DNA of 64,000 nucleotides. Source: an uncultured Collinsella sp. (GTDB lineage: Bacteria; Actinomycetota; Coriobacteriia; Coriobacteriales; Coriobacteriaceae). Where the stretch lies: the NCBI GenBank assembly GCA_900541055.1, contig UQHZ01000006.1, positions 1 through 64,000 of the forward strand, in the 5' to 3' direction. The translations under genes were made by a program, and so were the position numbers. Positions 43,840 through 52,858 of the stretch are shown here, piece after piece. Every line of letters starts with the position of its first letter. Position 1 is the first letter of the stretch. The notes below the pieces were generated by a model. It was not told the origin of the DNA and made no database searches. It saw only the letters and a program-made list of their open reading frames with translations.

Positions 43840-43916
43840 TGGTCGCGGGGGCAGGATTTGAACCTACGACCTCCGGGTTATGAGCCCGGCGAGCTACCAG
43901 ACTGCTCCACCCCGCA
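43840..43916 (-). tRNA. Initiator tRNA-fMet (CAU), CCA encoded
   Basis: 77 nt on the minus strand. Anticodon loop CTCATAA with anticodon CAT. The anticodon stem has three G-C pairs (CGGG...CCCG), the initiator hallmark. D-arm GGAGCAGTCTGGTAGCTC and T-loop GGTTCAAAT are canonical. ACCA is genomic. Position 1 is U and 72 is G, a wobble pair instead of the usual C1xA72 mismatch, still a weak pair as initiator recognition requires. Confidence 0.97.
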
Positions 43917-44112
43917 ATGTCTGGGCGCCTCATGTGCGCAAGAAAGAATATTACGCGGGAGTTCGGTAAACGGCAAGGAAAATCTCGTAGAGCATAATTC
44001 CTTCATATTTAAACCCCTCAGCCCCTATCACCGTAAACGAATCGCAGCCGAGCGCCGTCGACGGCACGTATACAATGGTGCGCGTCCTTTTATGCCAACA
44101 CCGGGAGTAGAC

Positions 44113-44886
44113 ATGCTGCTCGCTATCGATATGGGAAACACGCAGACGGCCATGGGGCTGTTTGACGGAGACGAGCTGGTGCAGTCGTGGCGTATGCCCA
44201 CCGACCGCTCCTATACCGCCGACGAGATCCACGTGCGCCTGATGGGCTTCTTTAAGATGTACGACCTCTCGCTCGGCGCGGTCGACGCGATCGCCTTTGC
44301 CGGCGTGGTGCCGCAGCTCTCGCGCGAGTGGCACGCCGTGGCCGACCGCATTGCCGCGGACGCCATCGTCATCGGGCCGCAGACGGCCGCCGTGACCAAG
44401 CTGCGGGCGGCGCGCCCCCAGGCCGTTGGTGCCGACCGCATCGCCAACGCCGTCGCTGCCGAGACCTTCTACGACGCACCGGCGATCGTGGTGGACTTTG
44501 GCACCGCAACCAATATCGACGTCATTGATGAGGACGGCTATTACATTGGCGGAGCGATTGCGCCGGGCATCCGTATCTCCATGGACGCGCTTGCTGCCCG
44601 TGCCGCCAAGCTCGCCAGCGTGCCGCTCGAGGCGCCCGAGCACGCCATCGGCCGTGACACCGAGGAATGCATCAAGGTCGGCGCTGTGGTGGGCGCTGCC
44701 GCCATGGCCGAGGGCCTGGTCACACGCATGAAGCGCGAGCTGGGTCGTGAGGACGCCACCGTTATCGCCACGGGCGGTCTCGCCGGCATCGTCGCCGATT
44801 CGACCGATGCCTTCGACGTGGTCGACGGACAACTCACCATCAAAGGCATCTGCGAAATCTACCGCCGCATGCAGGAGCTGGGATAG
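44113..44886 (+). CDS. coaX: Type III pantothenate kinase
   Basis: 257 residues. First step of coenzyme A synthesis. N-terminal phosphate-binding motif LLAIDMGNTQTAMGLF, GADRIANAVAA and the central VVDFGTATNIDVID and GGAIAPGIRIS motifs are those of CoaX, which binds ATP weakly and needs a monovalent cation. The ATG at 44113 follows GGGAG by six bases; a much longer in-frame extension back to 43735 crosses the tRNA region and is not real. TACAAT at 44071-44076 is a possible -10. Divergent from the tRNA. Confidence 0.95.
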   Translation: MLLAIDMGNTQTAMGLFDGDELVQSWRMPTDRSYTADEIHVRLMGFFKMYDLSLGAVDAIAFAGVVPQLSREWHAVADRIAADAIVIGPQTAAVTKLRAARPQAVGADRIANAVAAETFYDAPAIVVDFGTATNIDVIDEDGYYIGGAIAPGIRISMDALAARAAKLASVPLEAPEHAIGRDTEECIKVGAVVGAAAMAEGLVTRMKRELGREDATVIATGGLAGIVADSTDAFDVVDGQLTIKGICEIYRRMQELG

Positions 44887-45031
44887 AGCAGGGGCTTAAG
44901 TCAAGCACGCCCGATGCCACAGTCCCCGCAAACGTTCGCCAAGCCCATTCCCCAGACAGGCGAAACCCTCCCCGGCACAGGCCGAGAATGGTCTTGTTGT
45001 CATCGTTATCTTTGAGCGCGGGCGCCACGCG

Positions 45032-45733
45032 TTACAGTCCGCGAATTCGTACGGCCTCGGGCGGAAACTCCTGCTCGCCGGCATCGGTCTTGATAGTCGC
45101 ACGACCCCAGATATCCAGGCCCGCAAACACACCGACCGCAAGCGGCAAGCCGTTGGGCGACACCGCCGCAACTTGGCGACCGAGCAGCGGCACCATGTCG
45201 AAGTACTCGCCCAGCACGGGGGCCAGCGGACCGGCAGCACCCTGTGGCGTGTTGGCAACAACCGCCCAGGCGTCCACGCGGGTCAACACGGCGGCGGCCA
45301 GCGCCTCGACCAGCGCTTCGTCAGCCATATCCACGCCAAGCTCACCCAGCGCCGCACGCTCAATATCAACCGTCACCGCGGCAAACATGCCCGCAGCACC
45401 GGCACCGCCGTTCACGGTAACACGCGCGAGCGACGTCTCAAACGCAGGCGCACCGCACACGATATCGCTCGGCCACTGGATACCCACCTTGCCGGCAAGG
45501 CCCAACCCCGGCGTCGAAGCCGTGCCCACAAGCGCATCCATCATGCCCATCGCCGCCACAAACGGCAGGCCGTGGAAGGCATGCATGTTCACGTCCGGGC
45601 GCACGACCAGCGAAAACGTCAGCGAAGCATCGCCCGCGCTCCAAGCGCACCAGCCCGCGGACGCACCCTCGCGGCCCGCGTTGCGCGCGGCGTCAAGCTC
45701 GGTACCGGCGACAACAGCATTCATCTCGATCAT
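45032..45733 (-). CDS. Biotin-protein ligase-like protein, divergent
   Basis: 233 residues, lacking the N-terminal DNA-binding domain of BirA. The region VGIQWPSDIVC corresponds to the catalytic KWPND motif of biotin ligases but the Lys is Gln and Asn is Ser. The usual GRGRRGR phosphate loop is not seen; the same area reads AGWCAWSAGD. The C-terminal beta-barrel (VAGLDIWGRATIKTDAGEQEF) is present. It may be a degraded or specialised ligase. The ATG abuts the folP-folK stop, so it is co-translated with it. Activity is uncertain. Confidence 0.7.
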   Translation of the reverse strand: MIEMNAVVAGTELDAARNAGREGASAGWCAWSAGDASLTFSLVVRPDVNMHAFHGLPFVAAMGMMDALVGTASTPGLGLAGKVGIQWPSDIVCGAPAFETSLARVTVNGGAGAAGMFAAVTVDIERAALGELGVDMADEALVEALAAAVLTRVDAWAVVANTPQGAAGPLAPVLGEYFDMVPLLGRQVAAVSPNGLPLAVGVFAGLDIWGRATIKTDAGEQEFPPEAVRIRGL

Positions 45734-47482
45734 CTACATACGCCCCAATTCGCCCACGATATGGCCCACGCGGTCCTCGGGCTCCTTGACCTCGACACCG
45801 TTGTAGCGGAAGAACCGCGCCGGGTCGTGCATCAGGTCCTCGAGCGGCACCAGCACAAAGTCGCGTTCGCCAATGAGCGGATGCGGCAGGCGCAGCTTTT
45901 TGCCGCCGTGGGTCTCGCCGTCCATCCACAGCAGGTCCAGGTCGATGGTGCGCGGACCGTTGGCCTTGGCCTTTTTGGAACGGTCGCGCCCCAGCTCGGC
46001 CTCGATCTTCATGAGCTCGTCGAGCAGCACCAGCGGCGCAAGCTCGGTCTTGATCTCGATGACGGCGTTGGCAAACGCGTCCTGGCGCGTCTCGTAGGCA
46101 GGCTCGCTCTCGTAAATCTTGGAGGAGTTAGACACGCAGGTGAGTGGAATCTCGGCGATCATCTCGCGTGCGGCGCGGATGTTGTCGCAGCGATGCCCCA
46201 GGTTGGAGCCCACGGCCACAAACGCGCGGCGCGGCTGTGGCTTGGCAACCGCCCAGTAGCCGTTTAGGAACTGCGCAAAACCCGCGGCGTCGTGCACGCG
46301 CACGATGTTGGCACCGGCCTGGATGGCGCCCAGGCACACGCCAAACGTAGCGGCATCGCGCTCGGCGGCCTCGGTCACGCCCGAGACGGCGCCCACAAAG
46401 CGCTTGCGCGACACGGCGCACATGAGCGGATAGCCCAGTGACGCCATCTTGGCAGTCTCGCGCTGGATGACGATGTCCTCGTTAGCCGACTTACCAAAGC
46501 CCGGGCCAGGATCGATGCAGATGCGGTCGCGCGACACGCCGGCATGGATGAGTGTGCGGGCCTGGTCAGACAGAAAGCCCATGACGCGGCGCATGATGGG
46601 CGCCGAATCGGGCAGGGTGAAGCGGCGGAGCTGCGAGGTGGGCACGTAGGCTTCCTCGCGGCGGGCGCTGCGGCGCATCATGGCGGCCAGACGGTCATTG
46701 GACTCCGATGCGACCTCGGTGGCTGCGGGCGCGGCCTCGGGCGCGGGCGCGACGGTCTCGGCGGCAGCTGCCTGCTCGTCGGCCGGCGTCTCCTGCCCCA
46801 GCTCGGTTACAGGCTCGGACGTGGGCTCCGGTTCGCCAAACGGCAACGAGGGCTGCACCACGCCGCCCGGAAGCTTGGCCTCCGGCTTAGGCTCGCCCAG
46901 CACCTTGCCACGACGGCGACGGGCCGGCTTCTCGGCCTCGCGCGCGGCCTCGGCAGCCGCCTCGCGTGCCTTCTCGGCAACAAACGCCGCAGCCGAGGTA
47001 TCGAGCTGCACCGTCGCGTGCGTGCGGGCGGGTGCGGCGACCTCGCCGGCGTGCATTACGATGACGCCGCAGGTGCTCGTCTTAACGAACTCAACCATCT
47101 TGGGATCGGTGAAGCCCGTCACGTCGTTGACAATCGAAGCACCGCAGCGCACTGCCGCCTTGGCAACCGCCACATGACGCGTATCGATCGAGACGATGGC
47201 GCCCTCTTTGGCGAGCGCGCGCACGACGGGCAGCACGCGACGCGCCTCCTCGTCGGGGTTGACCGGGGTAAAGCCGGGGCGCGTGGACTCGCCGCCCACG
47301 TCGATGATGTCGGCGCCGGCATCGAGCATCGCCAGGCCGTACTCGATGGCGGCATCCGGGTCGAAGTGCTCCCCGCCATCGCTAAACGAATCGGGCGTCA
47401 CGTTGAGGACGCCCATGATGCGCGGACGGTCAAAGCTGAGCTCGTACTTTCCGCACCGCCATGTCTTGCTGTCGTTCGCCAT
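45734..47482 (-). CDS. Fused dihydropteroate synthase - HPPK with a large insertion
   Basis: 582 residues. FolP part: GVLNVTPDSFSDGG at 24-37, DVGGESTRPG at 61-70, SIDTRH, NDVTG, then MHAGE at 143-147. Residues about 148-293 are a low-complexity Ala/Glu/Pro-rich insertion with a basic patch. The barrel then resumes at PIMRRVMGF, ICIDPGPGFGK and VRVHD (to ~410). FolK part from about 418: FVAVGSNLGHR, YESEPAYETRQDAFANAV and GPRTIDLDLLWMDG, RLPHPLIGERDFVLVPL are complete. It performs two consecutive steps of folate synthesis. The ATG at 47480-47482 follows AGGAGG by six bases. Longer upstream frames are not supported. Confidence 0.93.
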   Translation of the reverse strand: MANDSKTWRCGKYELSFDRPRIMGVLNVTPDSFSDGGEHFDPDAAIEYGLAMLDAGADIIDVGGESTRPGFTPVNPDEEARRVLPVVRALAKEGAIVSIDTRHVAVAKAAVRCGASIVNDVTGFTDPKMVEFVKTSTCGVIVMHAGEVAAPARTHATVQLDTSAAAFVAEKAREAAAEAAREAEKPARRRRGKVLGEPKPEAKLPGGVVQPSLPFGEPEPTSEPVTELGQETPADEQAAAAETVAPAPEAAPAATEVASESNDRLAAMMRRSARREEAYVPTSQLRRFTLPDSAPIMRRVMGFLSDQARTLIHAGVSRDRICIDPGPGFGKSANEDIVIQRETAKMASLGYPLMCAVSRKRFVGAVSGVTEAAERDAATFGVCLGAIQAGANIVRVHDAAGFAQFLNGYWAVAKPQPRRAFVAVGSNLGHRCDNIRAAREMIAEIPLTCVSNSSKIYESEPAYETRQDAFANAVIEIKTELAPLVLLDELMKIEAELGRDRSKKAKANGPRTIDLDLLWMDGETHGGKKLRLPHPLIGERDFVLVPLEDLMHDPARFFRYNGVEVKEPEDRVGHIVGELGRM

Positions 47483-47577
47483 GAACATCCTCCTAAAATG
47501 CCCACGCCGCCGAGCTTGGGGAGCTGGCGGCGGGGTCGCTTTGCACTCAGTCTTTCTATTGTATCCGCGCGCGCGGG

Positions 47578-48330
47578 CTAGAACGCAAACGCGGCAGCGA
47601 TGTCGCAAGAAATCAGCAGGTCGGCATTTGCATCCTGATCGGTGGGAGCAAGATTGCAAATGGCCAGCGTATCGCCGGTAAAGTAACGCGTAAGGCCCGC
47701 CGCCGGATACACCACGAGCGAGGTCCCGCCCACAATGAGGGCATCGGCCGCGGCGATGGCGGCAACGGCACCGGTCAGCACGTGCTCGTCGAGCGGCTCC
47801 TCGTAGAGCACTACATCGGGCTTGATGCGGCCGCCGCACGCGGGGCACGCAGGCACGCCCGCGGCGTCCTCGTGCTCGCGCGAGCAAATCCACTCGGCGC
47901 TATAGACCGCGCCACACGACTGGCAAATGTTGCGATGGACCGATCCGTGCAGCTCAAACACGCGCCGTGAGCCGGCCATCTGATGCAGGCCGTCGATATT
48001 TTGCGTCACCACGGCGTCGAGCTTGCCGGCGCGCTCCAGCTCGGCCAGCTTGGTGTGGCAGCGGTTGGGCTTGGCGCCAAGCGCGATCATCTTGGTGCGG
48101 TAGAAGTCGAAGAACTCGGCCGGGTGCACCTCGTAAAAGCTATGCGAGAGCATGGTCTCGGGCGGGTAGGCAAACTGTTGGTGATATAGGCCGTCCACGC
48201 TGCGGAAATCGGGGATGCCACTCGCCGTGGAAACGCCCGCGCCGCCAAAGAAGACCACGCGCTTGTGGGTGTCAAACAGATCCGCCAGCGCGGCGGAGGC
48301 CTGCCTGGGGTCCGATATTGCCTGCGTCAT
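47578..48330 (-). CDS. cobB: NAD-dependent protein deacylase, sirtuin family
   Basis: About 250 residues. GAGVSTASGIPDFRS (NAD-binding), TQNIDGLHQMAG (catalytic neighbourhood), the active-site His in ELHGSVHRNIC and four zinc cysteines (CQSC...CPAC) are present. It deacetylates lysine side chains with NAD. The length and FRSVDGLYHQ text suit bacterial class U/III sirtuins. The ATG at 48328-48330 follows GGAGGA by seven bases. Single gene, 95 bases upstream of folP-folK in the same direction. Confidence 0.94.
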   Translation of the reverse strand: MTQAISDPRQASAALADLFDTHKRVVFFGGAGVSTASGIPDFRSVDGLYHQQFAYPPETMLSHSFYEVHPAEFFDFYRTKMIALGAKPNRCHTKLAELERAGKLDAVVTQNIDGLHQMAGSRRVFELHGSVHRNICQSCGAVYSAEWICSREHEDAAGVPACPACGGRIKPDVVLYEEPLDEHVLTGAVAAIAAADALIVGGTSLVVYPAAGLTRYFTGDTLAICNLAPTDQDANADLLISCDIAAAFAF

Positions 48331-48443
48331 ATGAGTCCTCCGTCCTTGTCTCCGGGACGGCGGCGTTCGCACTATCACTCGCGGACTCCGCCCCGCTCTT
48401 GTTGCGTTAATCTTAAGCCTGCCAACCCCGTCGAAAGGACACC

Positions 48444-49262
48444 ATGCCTCAGACTTACACTTTCGCCTCGTGGAACGTCAACGGCCTGCGCGCCGTGCTC
48501 AAAAAGGACCCGAGCTTTATCCAGATCGCGCAAGAACTCGACGTCGATATCCTGGCGCTGCAAGAGACCAAGCTGCAGGAGGGCCAGGTCGATATCGACC
48601 TGCCCGGCTATCACCAAACCTGGAGCTACGCCGAGCGCAAGGGCTACTCGGGCACCGCGGTCTTTAGCCGCCAGGAACCGCTGCGCGTACTGCGCGCCGA
48701 TGCGCTGCTGCCCTACGCCGGCGAGGGCGAGGCGGCCGAGCTCGTCGCCCAAGCCGCGACCGAGGGCCGCGTCTGCGCGCTGGAGTTCGACAAGTTCTGG
48801 TTTGTGGATGTCTACACTCCCAACGCGCAAAACGAACTCGCCCGCATCGACGTGCGCATGGCCTGGGACGATGCCTACCGCGGCTTTTTGAGCGCGCTCG
48901 AGCGCGAGACCGGCAAACCCGTCGTGACCTGCGGCGACTTTAACGTTGCGCACGAGGAGATCGACCTTAAGAACCCCAAGTCCAACCGCGGCAACGCAGG
49001 CTTTTCGGACGAGGAGCGCGGCAAGTTTACCGAACTGCTCAACGCCGGCTTTACCGATACCTGGCGCGCGGCAAACCCCGACGTCGAGGGCGTTTACAGC
49101 TGGTGGAGCTACCGCTTTAATGCCCGCAAGAACAACGCCGGCTGGCGCATCGACTACTTCCTGGTAAGCGACGCAATCGCCGACAACGTACGCGACACCG
49201 GCATCCGCGGCGACATCTTTGGCAGCGACCACTGCCCCGTTACCCTCACGCTAGAGCTCTAG
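48444..49262 (+). CDS. xthA: Exodeoxyribonuclease III / AP endonuclease
   Basis: 272 residues. Base-excision repair nuclease. Motifs: FASWNVNGLRA with catalytic Asn, LALQETKLQ with the metal-binding Glu, VDVYTPN with Tyr, CGDFNVAHEEIDL and the C-terminal FGSDHCPVTLTL with the Asp-His pair. Length and order are typical of the ExoA/XthA group. GAAAGGA precedes the ATG by five bases. Divergent from the sirtuin gene. A hairpin element follows the stop. Confidence 0.96.
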   Translation: MPQTYTFASWNVNGLRAVLKKDPSFIQIAQELDVDILALQETKLQEGQVDIDLPGYHQTWSYAERKGYSGTAVFSRQEPLRVLRADALLPYAGEGEAAELVAQAATEGRVCALEFDKFWFVDVYTPNAQNELARIDVRMAWDDAYRGFLSALERETGKPVVTCGDFNVAHEEIDLKNPKSNRGNAGFSDEERGKFTELLNAGFTDTWRAANPDVEGVYSWWSYRFNARKNNAGWRIDYFLVSDAIADNVRDTGIRGDIFGSDHCPVTLTLEL

Positions 49263-49278
49263 CGCCAAGTAATTCCTG

Positions 49279-49386
49279 GGGGACAGAGGAAAACAGATCA
49301 TGTGACCCCTCTCCCCCTATAAGTTGCGGTGGAATAGTTCCTGTTTGGGCAGCAAATAGCCAAAAACAAGAACTATTCCACCGCAA
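49279..49386 (-). repeat. Hairpin-plus-tail element related to 33847-34308
   Basis: Hairpin arms TTGCGGTGGAATAGTTC (49324-49340) and GAACTATTCCACCGCAA (49370-49386) match exactly over 17 bp, extended by CTGTTT/AAACAA-type pairing. On the minus strand the hairpin is followed by ATGATCTGTTTTCCTCTGTC (49279-49303), the same tail found after hairpins 1 and 2 near 34050 and 34290. It fills the space between two convergent genes. Confidence 0.8.
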
Positions 49387-49410
49387 GTTCGTGAGGGAAC
49401 GCGAAATGCC

Positions 49411-50124
49411 TTACAGCCCGTATTTCACGACGACGCGGTTGATGCGGCGACACCAGGGCTTGTACAGAGCGGCCAAAAACACGCAGGTCGCAAGGCCGTG
49501 CGTGATATCGAATGGCACCGCCGTGGCAAGACGCGCTACGGCGCCTGCCCAGGTGAGCGGCTGCACAAAACCGATGATGTCATACGCATTGATCACGACG
49601 CCGTACAGCAAGCCCGACGCAAAGCCATACGCCATCAGCGCCGGCAATCGCACGGTGCCGTCGGCGCGGTCGAACGCACCCGCGTACGCCAGCGCGCCGC
49701 CAACATAGCCAACCAGGCCCCAGGCATACATCTGCCACGGCGTCCACATGCCCTGCCCAAAAAAGAAATTGCTGGTCAGCGCCGCCAACGCACCGACCAT
49801 AAAACCATTGCGGCGACCAAGCGTCGCCCCCGCGATAATGGCGATGGCGCTCACCGGTTTAAAGTCGGGAATGGGCCCAAACAGGATGCGCCCCGCCGCC
49901 GCCAGCGCCGCCAGCACCAGCGTGGGCATAATCTGGCGCAAACCCGGACGAGATGCCTCGTAACCCGCAAAGAACAGCGCGAGCACCAGCGCCACCACAA
50001 TCAGCATGGCCAACGCTGCCTGCTCAACACCCGCCAGCAACGCCGCAGCCATCACCGCCGGCACCGCCAACAACAGCGGGATCTCCAGTTTTGCAAGCAA
50101 GCGCGAGAAACGACAGTCCGTCAT
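49411..50124 (-). CDS. ECF transporter substrate-binding (S) component
   Basis: About 237 residues, six or so membrane helices. GPIPDFKPVSAIAIIAGATLGRRNGFMVGALAALTSNFFFGQG is the S-component-like core with small-residue packing motifs. It binds a vitamin or cofactor at the outer face and docks on EcfT. The substrate cannot be named; it lies outside the RibU and ThiT patterns I know. The ATG is 4 bases after the ATPase stop. No regulatory RNA is seen upstream that would hint at the ligand. Confidence 0.8.
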   Translation of the reverse strand: MTDCRFSRLLAKLEIPLLLAVPAVMAAALLAGVEQAALAMLIVVALVLALFFAGYEASRPGLRQIMPTLVLAALAAAGRILFGPIPDFKPVSAIAIIAGATLGRRNGFMVGALAALTSNFFFGQGMWTPWQMYAWGLVGYVGGALAYAGAFDRADGTVRLPALMAYGFASGLLYGVVINAYDIIGFVQPLTWAGAVARLATAVPFDITHGLATCVFLAALYKPWCRRINRVVVKYGL

Positions 50125-50128
50125 CCCA

Positions 50129-51772
50129 TCACGCCCTATAGAACACGTTGTCGGCAAAGAAGTCGGCCGGGGGCTCCATGCAGGCAATCTCGCCGTCAAA
50201 CATCATGGCAACGTCGTCGGCTACCTGCTCGGCAAAGTCCAAATCGTGCGTAGCCATGATGACGGTGCCGCCAGCCTTCGCATGGTCACGCAGGGCGCGG
50301 GCGATGATGCGGCGGCTCTCCAGGTCCAAGCCCTTCGTGGGCTCGTCAAGCAGCAGCAGCTCGGGGCCAATCAGCAGCAGCTTTGCCAGTGCGAGCAGCT
50401 GGCGCTGTCCGCCCGAGAGGTCGTAGGGGTGGCGCGTCTCCAGGCCGTCCAGTCCAAGTTGCACCGCACGCTCCCGCGCCAAGTTCTCGTCATATCCGCA
50501 GGTCGAGGCCCATTCCATCAGCTCATCGCGAACCGTCTCGGCAACCAGCAATGCTTTGGGATTCTGAGGCAGCAGCGCCGCCGAGGCCGCTCCGCGCACC
50601 ATGCGGCCGCGCTGCAGCTTGGCGGTCTTCGCCAGCACCGAGAGCATCGTCGACTTACCGCATCCGTTGCCGCCCACGATCGCATGCACCGCACCGGCCG
50701 AAAACGCCACGTCGAGCCCACGCAGCACCCAACCGCTCGCGCGATTGTAGCGAAACCAGCCTTCCGACAGGGTGGTAGCCGACCCGCCGTGCATTTTTTG
50801 GAGTATTCTGCTTCCATCCGTGCGCGGAAAGGCTTCCGAGCCGTTCTCGAGCGACGTTTGCGCCACAAAATTGGACGATTTGTCCAATTCCGAACTTTTT
50901 TTCGCGCTCGATATGTCCCCGGGCGGCTCCAGAGAGCCCAAATTGTCCTCACGCCTGCTGAATACTCCGTTTTTTGCACATCGGATGGCACCCCACCCCA
51001 ACATGTCATCGGAAAACAGCGATTCTCGGCGTCCCAAAGAAGCCATATCCGCCACCTCGCGCACGCGACCGCCCTCAATCCGGTACGCACGCGTCGCATA
51101 TTCGAGCATCGGCCGCGGTTGATGCGTAGCCACAACAACCGTGCAGCCCAGCTCACGGTTCACGCGAAACAGCGCGTGCAGGAAATTCTTCTCCGCAACC
51201 GGATCAAGCTGAGACGTGGGCTCGTCGAGTAGCAGCACACGCGGACGCAGCGCCAGGACGGCGGCAAGCGACAGCAGCTGCTTGCGGCCACCCGAAAGCG
51301 TATCGGTATCACGATGAAGCCAGTCCTCCAGACCAAAGAAATAGCTGGTCTCGGCAACACGGCGGCGCATCTCGTCGCGCGACACACCCAGATTCTCTAG
51401 GCCAAACGCCATCTCGTGCCACACGGTCTCGCACACAATCTGGTTCTCGGGATCCTGAAACACATAACCCACGCGCTCTGCCGATGCCCGCACGTCCATG
51501 TCGGCAACGTTCTCGCCCAGCACGCGCGCATCGCCAGTGCGCTCGCCCGCTGGAGCGATCTCGGGCTTGAGCAGCGACAGCAGCGTCGACTTGCCCGATC
51601 CGGTACCGCCAACAAGCAGTGCAAACGCACCTTGGGAAACACGCCAACCAAGCCCCTCGAGCACCGGTGCCTCGGCCCCGGGATAGGCAAAACTAAGGCC
51701 TCGCACCTCGATAGCCGGCGCGTCCGAGCCATATGCCGCACCCGCCGCCGAGCTCCTATCCAACCGAGCCAT
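50129..51772 (-). CDS. ECF transporter ATPase, two EcfA/CbiO domains fused
   Basis: 547 residues. Domain 1 (about 20-270): Walker A GGTGSGKSTLL, signature LSGGRKQLLSLAAVL, Walker B VLLLDEPTSQLD, H-loop VVVATHQ. Domain 2 (about 320-547): GGNGCGKSTMLSVL, LSGGQRQLLALAKLL, ELLLLDEPTKGLD, VIMATHD. The ~60-residue linker (about 275-330) is polar and low complexity. Usual ECF modules have two separate ATPases, or identical fused ones (YkoD type). The start overlaps the EcfT stop by TGATG. Confidence 0.94.
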   Translation of the reverse strand: MARLDRSSAAGAAYGSDAPAIEVRGLSFAYPGAEAPVLEGLGWRVSQGAFALLVGGTGSGKSTLLSLLKPEIAPAGERTGDARVLGENVADMDVRASAERVGYVFQDPENQIVCETVWHEMAFGLENLGVSRDEMRRRVAETSYFFGLEDWLHRDTDTLSGGRKQLLSLAAVLALRPRVLLLDEPTSQLDPVAEKNFLHALFRVNRELGCTVVVATHQPRPMLEYATRAYRIEGGRVREVADMASLGRRESLFSDDMLGWGAIRCAKNGVFSRREDNLGSLEPPGDISSAKKSSELDKSSNFVAQTSLENGSEAFPRTDGSRILQKMHGGSATTLSEGWFRYNRASGWVLRGLDVAFSAGAVHAIVGGNGCGKSTMLSVLAKTAKLQRGRMVRGAASAALLPQNPKALLVAETVRDELMEWASTCGYDENLARERAVQLGLDGLETRHPYDLSGGQRQLLALAKLLLIGPELLLLDEPTKGLDLESRRIIARALRDHAKAGGTVIMATHDLDFAEQVADDVAMMFDGEIACMEPPADFFADNVFYRA

Positions 51773-52659
51773 CAGCCAAACCTCTTCTCATCAATCGCGT
51801 GCAACGCGCAAGGCAGCACCATCCAGGCAGCGTACACAACATAGCCCGGCCACGGCGCCGGCACCGAGAGCTGAGGATAAAACGAATACTGCGTCGTCGC
51901 GGTCCACGCCACTGTCACCGTGACCACGCCAAACAGTGCAAGCCCAACCAGCGCGGCAACATCGCCGCGCCCCAGCCGATACCGCGCATACGTCGTACGG
52001 CGCGTCGCGGCACCCCACCCGCGCGAGCGCATCGCGTCCGCGCGCTCCAGCGAATCTTCCATGCCCCAGCCCATCAACACGCTCGACGCCCGCAGGCGCG
52101 AGCGCACGGGGTCGGCCGGCGCGCGCCCCGGCACGTCAATCGCATCCTGCACCGCCAGCACCGTGCGGCCGCGGCGCAAAAACTGCGGGATAAGCCGCAT
52201 GCACATCGAGATCATGAGCGCAATCACCGGTGCGGCATTGCCCAGCAGCGCAAGCACCTTGTCGTATTCGAGCATCGATGCCGCGGCCTCAAACCACAGC
52301 ACGCTCGCCACAAACAGCCCACCCATGCACAGGCCATATACCATGCTCTCCAGATACACCGCGCGCATGCCAATGCGGAACAGCTCCGTCGAGCCCGAGG
52401 CGCTAAACAGTGGATTGACCAGCGCGATAATCAAAATCACCGGCAGCTGCCAGCGGAGTGCACCCAGCGTGCGGGCAGCCCCACGCGTCGCAAATCCATA
52501 CGCCAGCCCGCCCGCAAGTGACAGCGCAATCAGCACCGGCTGCATCGAGAACATGGTGAGCCCCAGCGTCAGCACTATATAGAGTGCCGGCACCGCCGGA
52601 TGCGACATCGAGAACGCCGCGACGGGCTCGCCGCCAAACTCCTCTCGTATGTGGTCCAC
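51772..52659 (-). CDS. ECF transporter transmembrane (T) component
   Basis: About 295 residues from a GTG at 52657-52659 (GGGGGTG upstream); an ATG at 52606-52608 is a fallback. Six to seven membrane helices, with the conserved cytoplasmic Ala-Arg-Gly coupling regions: RGWGAAT and AMRSRGWGAATRRT near 215, LIPQFLRRGRTVLAVQDA. This is the EcfT/CbiQ family. It is first in a three-gene operon T, A-A, S. It is divergent from glmU, with 199 bases between starts. Confidence 0.9.
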   Translation of the reverse strand: MDHIREEFGGEPVAAFSMSHPAVPALYIVLTLGLTMFSMQPVLIALSLAGGLAYGFATRGAARTLGALRWQLPVILIIALVNPLFSASGSTELFRIGMRAVYLESMVYGLCMGGLFVASVLWFEAAASMLEYDKVLALLGNAAPVIALMISMCMRLIPQFLRRGRTVLAVQDAIDVPGRAPADPVRSRLRASSVLMGWGMEDSLERADAMRSRGWGAATRRTTYARYRLGRGDVAALVGLALFGVVTVTVAWTATTQYSFYPQLSVPAPWPGYVVYAAWMVLPCALHAIDEKRFG

Positions 52660-52858
52660 GGGCACCCCCGTCCCCTCGCTCAAACGACAGCTCCGCAGCA
52701 CCGCCAACGCCGCACGCAAGCAGTGCAAACGCCACGCCGGCGGCAGCGATATCGGTCGTCACGCGTCAATCGTTACGCGCTCATCATATGCCTGCGGTAT
52801 CATATTGCGCCGTGTATCGTTTCCAAACGCACGTCTCTATAACGTAACAGGAGATCAC

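Noticed and set aside
43735..44112. N-terminal extension of CoaX
   Set aside because: The extended frame runs antisense through the tRNA gene and its terminator. A good start with a ribosome site exists at 44113.
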